The notes under the pieces are model-generated. The model was given only the letters and a program-made list of their open reading frames with translations. It made no database searches and had not been told where the DNA came from. DNA of 64,000 nt from Takakia lepidozioides (taxonomy: Eukaryota; Streptophyta; Takakiopsida; Takakiales; Takakiaceae), in contig CM060734.1 of the NCBI GenBank assembly GCA_030704615.1, positions 38,892,042 through 38,956,041 on the forward strand. Direction: 5' to 3'. The position numbers and the translations under genes are program-made. Positions 44,751 through 54,999 of this stretch are shown one piece after another. Position 1 is the stretch's first letter; every line of letters starts with the position of its first letter.

Positions 44751-45925
44751 CCCAAGAGCATTGGCAATCCAGTCTCATTCAACTTGTTGGGATGGTGTCG
44801 TCTCTTCACTCTTTCGAATCGCATTGTGGGATGTGCAGAATTGTCCAATCCGTCTCTACTGGACCGAGCAGTCTGCAATGGCTGGGTCTGAGGAACTGGA
44901 AACGGTGTGGGCCGAGACGTCTGTGCGTTGCACCATTCGAAAATCTGCTGCAGAAAGAGCATCCGCCTTATTCTGAGAGAGGTTGCAACCTGGTGCAGCA
45001 GGCCAGACGCCCGGAGGCTCCGGCATTCCCTGAATCCTGTATTTGGGCTTGCCAAATACACAGGTCATTATGTCGTGCCTACAGAACCAAAACGTCTGCG
45101 TTGTGGCGTGAGAGAATGTGGGAGTCAAAAATCTGTTGTTGAAACAAGGTGCAGGTACAGCACCGTGTGGGTTCCTCCGAATCATCTCACCACAGCGTGC
45201 TCTCGTATCCACTCAGATAGCGCAGCACTTCCCTCGAAATGCCGGCAATGTCCTTGCAATTCTCCACTGTGACTCCGACACTCATGTCTCCACAATGGAT
45301 ATGTTGTACTGCGTTACTACAGATGGTTCGTTATGTTCCTCGGGCACGTGCCCTGTGCTCAAAGGAGATGGCGATCATGAACGTGCAGGACTTACGGTGC
45401 TCGACAAGACCTCCTCGGGCAACATCACAGGACCACGAGGGAGCGTGTGAATATTCTTATCAGCTCGCCATGAATCCTCTTCTCCGCCAGGTGCCTCGTC
45501 AAGTCTTCGTCTCACTGGATGGGTGTGAACATCTAATTCCAAGTGTTGGCCTCTTCAAAGCAATGGCGTGTCCCGAAGGCCCTCTCGCAAGGCTGCCGCC
45601 CACTTGCGAGATTTCTTCAATCTGGAGGCAGTCCGCATCAGCATTCCTGCCTGTCCGGCCACAAGCCCCATTGTTTCACTTTCAAGAACTCGTTGTACTG
45701 CATTGCTGCATAATTGACCTCACAATGTCCTCCCGTTGGTGGCAGTGAGGATGTCCACCAGAGCGCCGCAGAAAAGGCACGCCAGGACGAATATATGTTC
45801 GGCCAGTGTTTGTTGTCGGCTGTCGGTGTCGGAGGAAGACACATTTCCTGCACATGCACAGGTTGAAGGTACAAGCTGGGGGTGCACTCTTTATAAACTG
45901 TGCGTATCACGTGCGTTCGTCACCT
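44751..45925 (-). pseudogene. Probable decayed coding unit upstream of the SWIM finger
   Basis: Minus-strand frames of 118-145 codons (45061-44624, 45212-44856) and 90 codons (45910-45638) follow each other in different phases with stops between. They have many Cys, His and Arg residues but no motif I can name. Association with the SWIM finger is by position and strand only. Confidence 0.25.
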
Positions 45926-46400
45926 AATAAAAAAAACCCCCTGTATACGGGTCATGGATAATTTATACCCCATCTGTACATATTTTGAAGATTATAAAAA
46001 CCCCTCCTGTAAATATACAAAAATTTATAAGGTTAAAAAGTATCCCCTTCTGTATGTATATTCTCATTTTCCATCATTAAAAATAACCTCCAATATGTAT
46101 ATGTATGTTTGTATATTACATCGAATTTATTTATTAAAAACATAATAAAAACTAACAAATTAATTTTAAAAAAAAATTGTCTTTGATAAAGTTGTCAAAA
46201 ACTTTTCGGTCATTTGCATCAAGTACATATGTGTTTGACTTGACATTGTACTTTAAACATGCTAACGCGCATAATGGAATCTGAATTAAACCATCATGTT
46301 ATCCGTCAAATGTATGTATAGACCCCTCCTCGAATTTTGGGTACCATGCTAACCCAATCTCCATATGAGAAGGACGCTACAATAAATCAACAGAATCCCT
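45926..46400. repeat. AT-rich stretch with CCCCTGTA-type repeats
   Basis: AACCCCCTGTATA, ACCCCATCTGTACATA, AACCCCTCCTGTAAATATA and ATCCCCTTCTGTATGTATA are spaced about 40-45 bp apart between 45930 and 46060. A similar motif pattern recurs at 54481-54570. No gene. Confidence 0.55.
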
Positions 46401-46416
46401 TACATTCTACAAACCA

Positions 46417-49400
46417 CTATTGATTTTCTTCCGCATTCTTTGAACCCTGCACAATACCAAATGCTTGGGTTGCTCCTCTGCAGGTTTTCCCTAGTCTGTC
46501 TTTCATGTTTGTAGTTTGGATCGCAGTCTCCTCATCAACAAAAAATACATCACAATCCGAACCCAATCCCAAGCTCGGGCTTTGTTGCTGGTCGTGGTTT
46601 GTTTCTCGAGCAAACAACATCGATGCACTTCTTACTCGGATCAATTATCCTTGGATAGAGTAGGGTTGCCATTGAGTTGGCTAAACAAAGTGCTTTGACA
46701 AATGGAACCACCGCCTTCAATCTATCTTTCTCTTGTTCAAACTCATCAATGACGCATCCAGAGTATGTCTCAATTCACTTTGAAAACAAGTACCTCTTCT
46801 GCATGATCATCCAAAGGTTGGCTCAAAACATCCTCCTTGAATTCGAAGGCCCGCACACCAATTCATCTTCCACGACCTCATTTGAATATGTGTGTCTACA
46901 TTAAGAGACAAATAGAATCTATGGCATCGACATTCATCACCCTCCTCTTCCATGCTTTGAAAGCTAGGCCCTCCATTTGTCTCTCAATTGTCCATGGCTC
47001 ATTCCACCAATCCAAGGTGGTCGCTTTTGTTTGGTTTCATCCCAAGTTTATGGCATAAAAGTTGCGCGTCCTAGAAATCTAGTTTTCAAAGCCTCCACCA
47101 TGCAATCATCCAATTGACAGTAGAAAAGTCGGACAAATCAGCAGAAAGGATACCTGGCTTCTTCTTCTCAAAGAAAACAAAATGGTTCTTGTTTCTCTGT
47201 GAACTCTGAGAATTGGGTCCTTTTGGATTCACCTCGAACTCGGATATGCGTGTTAATGCTCCTGCATTCTCAATCAAATCACACCCGTCATATATCCTCT
47301 CATTCCGTAACATACTTCTCACTTTACTGAAGGACTATTTCAACACACATCTGAACCAACAAGGCTCAAAGGAACTTGCACATGATTAAACTTATCCTTG
47401 AAAATTTGATAAGTAGAACCACGTAGTGGCATGAAATTGTATACTTCCCTGCTAATGCAGACGGATTTCAGATTATACACCCGTGGTGTGAATAGCCACA
47501 ACTTCCACAATCTGAAAAAAAACGATACCTTCGCAGCAGATTGTAACCCTCTCACACAATGACATGTGAGGAGACAAAAAAATGTCGATGTAGCATGCAA
47601 ATGATGTATAGGTAAATTTCAGTTACATTTGGTCCTCTACCTTCGATGATTCACAGTTGATTATAACCCCCTCAAACAACTTGCACCTTCCGAGATGCAG
47701 TCGTTGAGCTGCTGCCCAATTCTGTCGATATTCTCTTTTGATATCACATTCCCGAAGTCCATGCTTGTCCACTGAAAATGAATGGTAGACCAATCAACAC
47801 CATGATTCAATGTAAGGCAACCTCATCATCCAACACCAAAAAAGTCCGTGATGCACTGTCCAAGGGATTTACCAATTTTCCCCATTGTGGATGAAGTCCT
47901 GATCATGGAGTCCGTATTATATCTCCCCGTTGACACTCGACCTGTAAACAACCATCCTTACCAAAGGATGCAAAATCTACTTCAGCCCATTGGCATAATC
48001 TTCTAACATCACTTTTTCCTCCTACTATCTCCGTCTGAAGCATGCCCAATTATAGGCCCTACCACGTTCCCTCACATATTTGTCCCACAACTGTCTCACC
48101 ACTTCCCATTTTTGATCTCACAAAATGTTATCCAAATCTATTGCAAGTGAGCTGGATTACCAATATCCATCGAGGTAACCGTACATGTAGAGGATTTGCT
48201 ATCAACACTCTGGCGTAGTGGGAAACCACATTGTTTTTGAATGCCTCCACAATATGTTCGTACCCTGATTCCCTTCTTCCACTTGCACCACAAAAATTGA
48301 AATAAATACATGGTTGTCTTGAAGCCCACAGAACCGAGAGGGTGTCATCCTAGCAATCCAACGTACCAATCGCTTCACAACAGTTTCATCTTCGGCCACC
48401 ATCACTGGGATGCTTCCCATTGGAATATTTGCATCTTCCATCACATCTCTATAAATTCCAGCCACATGCTGAAATATATCATCCATTTCTCCCGCTCTAT
48501 ACTTCAAACCTTTCCTCAAAAGACTGTCTTGTAGTATCAATAGAAGGACCCCCCACTTGAAGCCAAAAAATGATGCAATCTCGGACCCCCCCAAAGCTGC
48601 ACAGTCTCAAACATTGTTTTTGTGCTAGTACCATACCTCTTCCCTTGTGGAGACCTGTCAATATTCTTGCCCATATCAACAAGAAAATCCCACAAACTTT
48701 CTTTTCCTTCAAAATCCCCCCTCCTATGTGCATCAACAATATCACGACAAAATTTGAGAACATCTCCTCTTTCAATTGCGTCAATCCCAGACTCCTTCAA
48801 ACTCCTACATCGCACAGACAAGGATGCCACTTTGGTCCTGGCCTCCCACAATTTGAACCTCAACTGCCTCAACTCCTGTCTGTTTTTGTAAACTTGTTTG
48901 ACAATCTCGGCATTTCCAAGATATGACAACCTTCTTCCCTTGCCAGTATCTCTCTCCCCCTCTACATTCCATGGCACCTCTCTCTATATATACCCTCATT
49001 CTGAAGTCATTTTCCAAGGGAATGGAAGAACATGTTGAACACCTCAAGTTTGGAAATGGCTCCCCATCCAATGACACTCTAAAACAATACGCGTGCCGAA
49101 ACGTACCAACAACCTTATGCTCTTGATTGTTTAGAGTGATGGTTGCATGTGTCAACGGCTCGACATACCACTTCTTTCCTCCCTTGCTATCTTGAAGGGA
49201 TGGTTTCAGACTTATTCTCTTGTGATTGTACTCCCACCATTCATCCCATAGGCCCCAACACAAACTGTCTCTTCTTTTGTTGCATTGGGACCTTCACTGT
49301 AATTGTCAATCCTCAATCAGATCTGCCCGTTGGGCAGTGTCAACACAAGTGTATGGAGTTTGTGATGAGGATGCTCCTATTGTTGATGCCACAATTGGAT

Positions 49401-50572
49401 TGTCAAGTGGTGGGGACGGCAACACAAGTTGACTGACCAATAAAGAGCTTAGATCCCGTTGCTTTACATCTTTGGCAATCATAGGCTTTGGAGGCCTTCC
49501 TCTCTTTTTGCACAGTCCTTCCCTACTTCCAACCTTCTGGCAAATCTCTGCATCGACATGAGTTTTTCCTTTCACATGCTCTATCAAAGAAGATTGCAAA
49601 GAACCTGTCCTTGGAAACAAGAGTAGCCACTTCGAATCAAGTGCGCACTTAATCCTTATGGAACCCAACTGCGAATAGTCTCCAATTGTGGCTTCCACAA
49701 TCTCAAATCTGTTTCCAGGATTGTCCTCACAAAACCGAGCGACTTCCTCTAATGCCTCCTTCACCCTGTTCTTCTTTGCATCTAATGCTTAATCTGCATT
49801 TACAGGGCTGATGACACATTGTGATGAACCCTTCCCATGACGCCTCTCATAGGCTATGTGATGCCCTCACTCCTCAAATGAGATCTCATAAAGTTTGCAC
49901 ATGCATCATATGGTTTGTTTTTCCCAGACCGTGCATAACCATCCTCACACTCAACACACCATATGTGGAACATTACTTGTCCTTGTTGATCCTTTGTCAT
50001 GAGCTCAAACTTGTCACATCGTCCTTCTGCAGAGATTTTCCTTTCAACGGCTCTAATCTCTTTCTGCCATTTTTGAATATCGCTGGATGTAGCCAACGTG
50101 TTGCACAATCTACCAGATCTCTGCTGAAGTGCATGCTCATGTGCATGGTCTTCATTTCCACCATCGCCAGCAAAGGGTGTATCAGGGTCCATCCTCATCT
50201 TTTTAGACACTGGTGCCGGGTCCTCGCCTGGTCTGTCCTCATGCAAGATCGTAGAACCAGAAGATAGAGGTCTTTTCAATCCTTGGTCCCCATTTTTTGG
50301 TCTGAAATCTTAATGTGTACAGTATCCCCTTTCAGAACCATCCTCTCTTCCTGCTTGGCTGAAAGGACACTACCCCCCATGGAAAAGAAATGAAATTTTC
50401 TTGAGACAAGCTCATCACCTAGAATTTCTGCTCGGATGCATTTGTATGTGACACCTTGCATAGTGAACACTGAACCAAGCCTGTTTGGTGATGCATCTCC
50501 TCCAACGAGCAGGACTTTTACTTCCAACTCTTCTTCCATGATGAGTTCACCTGCAAAATGCAATGAAAACAT
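46417..50572 (-). pseudogene. Long unidentified broken coding unit with zinc-finger-like motifs
   Basis: Successive minus-strand frames look like one protein of more than 1,000 aa. In order they are 50572-50276 (GDASPNRLGSVFTMQGVTYK), 50279-49854 (a C-x2-C...NFMRSHL finger-like motif), 49764-49306 (RFEIVEATIGDYSQ, KKRGRPPKPM), 49263-48805 (WYVEPLTHATITLN, CSTCSSIP, CRDC), 48977-48537 (DVLKFCRDIVDAHRRG), 48594-48202 (PVMVAEDETVVKRLVRWI) and a badly shifted part 48140-47880 (HASDGDSRRKK, HDQDFIHNG). After these come 47600-47340 (KVSFFFRLWKLWL) and 46644-46417 (LGLGSDCDVFFVD). Frameshifts and stops separate most pieces, so it is dead. A chromatin factor or a DNA transposase are both possible; I cannot name the family. 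Confidence 0.5.
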
Positions 50573-50574
50573 TT

Positions 50575-51180
50575 CAAATCAGACCTTGATAGACCAATAA
50601 CAAAGCACCCGGGTTGGAAGGTTCCAAAGTCCTGTTTTATACAGCCCTATAGGCTGTCCAAGCAGGGACTACGTTGATAAGAGGATGAAATGTGTACAGA
50701 AGCAAGTACCTGATTGATGAGTTTGACGCTGCTAATTCTTGCTGCTGCTATTGACCAAGTGCTGCTACTTCCACTGCTGGTAGCCCTCTTGGGTGATCCT
50801 GAACCCACAGTCCATCCTTGCATCAGTGGCTAGCCCTCCCTCCTTACTAACATATTTAAATACAAAGTTCTGTCAAACTCCCTACGATGTTGCATGAAGA
50901 AAGCTCACCTGGTTGACAATATTGTCCCACCGCTGTGGATCATATTTATAGAACTCCTGCCAGCGCTGTTCCTTGCTCCAAATCTGGCCCTCTTGGATGA
51001 TTTTGCACCCACGATCCTCCCTGCATCAACAGCTACCCCTCCCTCCACACTAACAATGCGTACATCATGCCTCTGCAGCTGCTACAGCTTCCAGTTGACC
51101 ATCTTCCATGCAGGTTTCTTGTAGCTATCCTTCCACATGGAATCATAGGTAATCTGGAGCTTGGAATCCGGCCATCTGGA
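50575..51180. other. Spacer, nothing recognised
   Basis: Contains short GCTGCTGCT runs and no convincing frame. Confidence 0.4.
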
Positions 51181-51706
51181 AATTTAGAGACGACTCTGAT
51201 AATAGGGAAAAACAGGCTGAAATGTGTTGAAGAAGGTACCTTCATTAGCAGTCCCTTGTTCTATCAATTGAGCTGCTGCCGCTGCTATTTCCAGTTGACC
51301 ATCTACTCACATTGTCCCACCACTGATTGGGGTCAGAAAAGTATTCATTCCTTGAAAGCTTCTCTCCATCTCTGTTATCTTTTTTTAGGTACTGTCATGC
51401 TGCCACCTCGGCAGTAACTTGCAAAGTCACTCCAAAGCACCGCAGATCCACCCAATGAGCTAACTTACAGAATTCAATACATATGCTTCAGGGCTGAGTC
51501 TGATGAGAGGGAAAAACAGGCTGAAACAGGTCAAACCAGAAGGTGCCCTCAGGCTGAAATGTGTTGAAGAAGGTACCTTCATCAGCAGTGCCTTGCTCTA
51601 TCAATTGCGCTGCTGCCGCTGCTGTTTCCAGTTGACCATCCACCCACATTGTCCCACCATTGACTGGGGTCAGAAAAGTGTCTCATTCCAAAGCTTCTCT
51701 TCATCT

Positions 51707-52654
51707 CTGTGGTGTTATTGCAAGGTGACTTCAATGCCCAAGTGGGCAAAGGGCTCCATCAGGACGATATCATCGGGTCTTCTGGTGAGGACGAGCTGAA
51801 TTCTAATGGCAGACGGTTAATTAACTGTCTGGAAGAGCTTCAGTTTTTGACCTTGAATAACAGGACAAGAGGTGACCAAGTGCAGTGGACTCGAGAGAAA
51901 TCCCAAACTGGGAACGTTCCATTGTGGACTATATCATAATGGACAAAAATTTGTTCCCCCAGTGTGCCAATGTGTTGATCGACAGAACTGATATTGGTAC
52001 CTCTGACCACTTCCTGGTTTGGAATGAGATCAAAAGGTGTTTTCCCAACACCAGAGTAGAAGAGATTCTCAAGGACCTGGACCTGGATCTGCAAGTCTTG
52101 ACCCTGCTGCTGGATAAATCCGACTTAGAGGCTGTAGTGTCCAAAGCCATGTCTGTTGCCATGAGATTGTCTGATGAAAATGAAGTTAGGCAGAAAACTT
52201 CCCTGAACTTGTTTCTAGTCAGTGACATGGGGGAGGACATCTTGGATGACCTCAAGGGTCCACCCACTCTTGGCACTAGACTGAAATTTAAACTCAGGGA
52301 AGGAAGCCTACCTTTGAACAACAAACAGAAGCAGAGAGGAAAGGGGGAGTGCACTTCCCATTGTGTGGGCAATCTGAAGACAATATTCATTTTCTGATAC
52401 ACTGTCCGGGGTTCTCTCACCAAAGAGACGCTCTCTTCAAATCTATCAAGGGAATTGTGCCTGTACCCCTGTTTACCAACTTTGAAAGTCTTGAGGCTGA
52501 GCCAAAAGCCCAGGCCCTCCTGAGGCCTAGTTTTTGGGCAAATCACACACAACAGCCCCTGACAGAGGTAGGTTCTGTCCCTTTTGTTCCCGCTCAAACT
52601 GTGCGTGGGGTCAATGGCCACAAGGCCACGGCAAACAACGTCTTATGAGTACAA
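51707..52654 (+). mobile_element. LINE deletion derivative: endonuclease fused to C-terminal zinc finger
   Basis: The first half encodes the back part of an apurinic-like endonuclease (QGDFNAQVGKG, then VDYIIMD and GTSDHFLVWNEI, the D...SDH catalytic end). It continues without any reverse transcriptase core into TRLKFKLREGSLPLNNKQKQR and EDNIHFLIHCPGFSHQRDAL, the zinc-binding C-terminus. It ends ...GGCAAACAACGTCTTATGAGTAC. Frames shift several times. Comparison with the uninterrupted repeat at 53155-53190 places the insertion after CATCTCTG, with TCTG duplicated on the right side. Relatives sit in SDP6 introns 2 and 7. Confidence 0.75.
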
Positions 52655-53509
52655 TCTGTTATCTGTTTTTATGTACTTTCCTGCTGCCACCTCGGCAGTA
52701 ACTTGCAAAGTCACTCCAAACCACCACAGATCATCCCAATGAGCTATTGAGTCTGATGAGAGGGAAAAACAGGCTGAAATAGGTTGAAGAAGAAGGTGCC
52801 CTCACCACAAATGTGTTGAAGAAGGTACCTTTATCAGTAGTCCTTGCTCTACAACCGTTGTTGTCGCTGCTGTTTCCAGTTGACCATCTACCCAGGCAGA
52901 TTTCTTGTAGCTATTGATCCACAGGGAATCAGACGTAATCTTGTGTGTGAAATCAGGCCCTCTTGGATGAATCTGGACCTCTATCCCTGGTCTTCAGCTA
53001 TCCCTGCCTGTGTACAAATCATGAATACATCCTCAGCCTTGCTGTTAGCAGCTGACACTCACGGCGTGAAGTTTTTTCAGTAAACACCCCAACCCTACTT
53101 ATTACAGTAGTTCCAACTCTGAATTGCATGTCAGAAAAAGTGTTCATTCCAAAGCTTATCTTCATCTCTGTTATCTGTTTTTGGGTACTTTCCTGCTGCC
53201 ACATCGGCAGTACCTACAAAGTCACTCCAAACCACCACGAATCCCCCCAACGAGCTAACTTACAAAATTCAATATGCAATTTCAGGGCTGAGTCTGATGA
53301 GAGGGCAAAAGAGGCTGAAATAGGTCGAATCAGAAGGTGCCTCACCCCATTGTCCTCGATCTGTATCCTTTCTCCCTGTTTTTCTTGAGAGAAAAGGGGC
53401 AAGACCCCAGATTAAACTTACTAAAAAAATATGATGTGACACATAGAGGATGATAAAACTCACTCCCTCCCTCCCTCTCTTCCTGTCTTGCTACGGAAGG
53501 ATACATCAC

Positions 53510-54103
53510 CTTGGCTGCTAGTCCTTTGGAGGCAAGTTCCACCATGGTGGTCTGGATAGCGCCAGGTTGACGAGGCCCACAAGGCATCCACATTTCCTCA
53601 CCCTCTGGAGTGGTCATTTTTTTTAAATGCATCGCATCCTGTGTCTTACGTACTAGCTCAAACAAGACATCTTTGACCTACATTGGCCACCTACGCTCTC
53701 ATTAACTAGACTCTACAACAACGAAAATAGGCAGTGCTTGCAAGGTGTGTCAGGAACCTAAACATGGAGACACGGTTCTCCAGGATGGCACAAATATGAA
53801 ATCCCTTCATTCAACTATGACAAGGAGAAGTAGATATCACCCACTAACGCAGAAGATAGTCTCAGGAAAACAGGCCAACATCAATGCCAGCTGCCCCAAG
53901 ATTCAGAAACAGCCTTGATTACTTCTTCTATTTCCTCTCACCCAAAAACCTTTAAAGGAAGCCAACCCTGCTCAGAAATCAGGCTGACAAGGAGAGTGGC
54001 TTACACAAACAGTAACATCTGACCCTGAAAACCCCTCCATCTTCCTTGCCAAGTCCTCAAAATCACGCTCTGTCAAACTGTTAGGTGTATCTCCCAAGTG
54101 AAC
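53510..54103 (-). pseudogene. VPS4/SKD1 AAA-ATPase fragment (two exons)
   Basis: Exon 54103-54005 (33 codons) reads VHLGDTPNSLTERDFEDLAR + KMEGFSGSDVTVC. Exon 53677-53510 (56 codons) reads VKDVLFELVRKTQDAMHLKK ... MPCGPRQPGAIQTTMVELAS + KGLAAK. Both have good acceptors (GATGCAG, AATGTAG) and donors (GT), and join in phase 0 exactly as in plant SKD1. They cover the end of the AAA small domain and the beta-domain region of VPS4, the ATPase that dismantles ESCRT-III. I could not find the catalytic exons upstream or the final exon with the C-terminal helix downstream. I therefore call it a gene fragment, though distant exons remain possible. Confidence 0.7.
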
Positions 54104-54249
54104 CTGCATCATTCAGTTGGCAAGCAAGTGTCTGAAAAATTGATCCATTTGAAGACACCATGGACAGCTGAGCACGGCCTGACATGAGAGGGCAAGACAT
54201 GCTGAAATAGGTCGAAGAAGAAGGTGCCCTCACCACATTGTCCTACCAT

Positions 54250-54385
54250 GCCCTGTGGAGAGGAGGGGAGAGAGAGGAGGGAAAAAGAAAGCCCGCGGAA
54301 GGGAAGACGAACGCGGGAGAGGAGGAGAAAGAAAAAAGAAAGCCGCGGGAGGTCAGGGGAGAAAGATCGTGGAGCGAAAAAAAAA
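54250..54385 (+). repeat. Purine-rich (GA/AAAG) low-complexity tract
   Basis: About 135 bp, almost entirely A and G, ending in an A-rich (AAAC)n run. Both strands are open by composition only. Confidence 0.8.
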
Positions 54386-54400
54386 CAAAACAAACAAAAC

Positions 54401-54470
54401 GACGATCCCACGATTTGATCCCGCGGTGCATTGCAGCGTAAACGTCATTCTTACCACTACATTATCCCTT
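54401..54470 (-). repeat. tRNA-like sequence (SINE head or tRNA pseudogene)
   Basis: On the minus strand, ATGTAGTGGTAAGAATGACG resembles a tRNA D-arm/A-box. GGGATCAAATCGTGGG, 40 nt later, resembles a B-box. Acceptor ends do not pair, so it is not a working tRNA. Confidence 0.35.
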
Positions 54471-54999
54471 AAAACTCAACAGCCCCCCCCTGTAAAATTA
54501 TATTTAAGGTGTTTTAAACCCCCCCTCTGTATGTATAATGTTGTTAAGGGGGGGGTTTAAAATACCCCCTCATATGCACGCACGTGGCTGGTACATTTAA
54601 TGAGGAGTGCACCCCCCAGGTTGGGGCCGTGGTGGGTGGGCCAAGACTCACCGCGAATGGTCTTCGTGGTGGTTCACCATAAAATGACTGGGTTGTTTGT
54701 GAAACCCCCGCGGACAGTCACAGAAGTATATATAGGGAGTAGTAACCCCAAAAACGGTGCAAGCTCGTTGGTGACCAAAAACTAGTGAGTAAGTGTGCGA
54801 GTCGGAAAGCGACCAAGGTGTGGGGAACTGTTCCGGACTGCCATCAATCAAAGGGATTTCCACTAGGCCCAAATTGAGCGAGGGTCTTGTGGAGGAGTAA
54901 AGGGGGGACCGTTATGTCCCGGTGAGCAGCCGAAGCTCCAAGTTGGCCAAGCGGCCAGTTTGGGAGTTAGGCGCACGCATCAAAGCGAGTAACTATGAC

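Larger units (their letters stand above)
51185..54245 (+). repeat. Repeated unit, five partial copies
   Basis: The word GAGAGGGAAAAACAGGCTGAAA and variants recur near 51200, 51507, 52758, 53298 and 54187. They are usually followed by GAAGGTGCCCTCA, GCTGCTGTTTCCAGTTGACCAT and CTGCCACCTCGGCAGTAAC. The copies are in the same orientation and are broken by a LINE derivative (51707-52654) and by the VPS4 exons. The family is unknown. Confidence 0.7.

Noticed and set aside
54401-54470. Functional tRNA gene
   Set aside because: The 5' and 3' ends are not complementary, so no acceptor stem forms.
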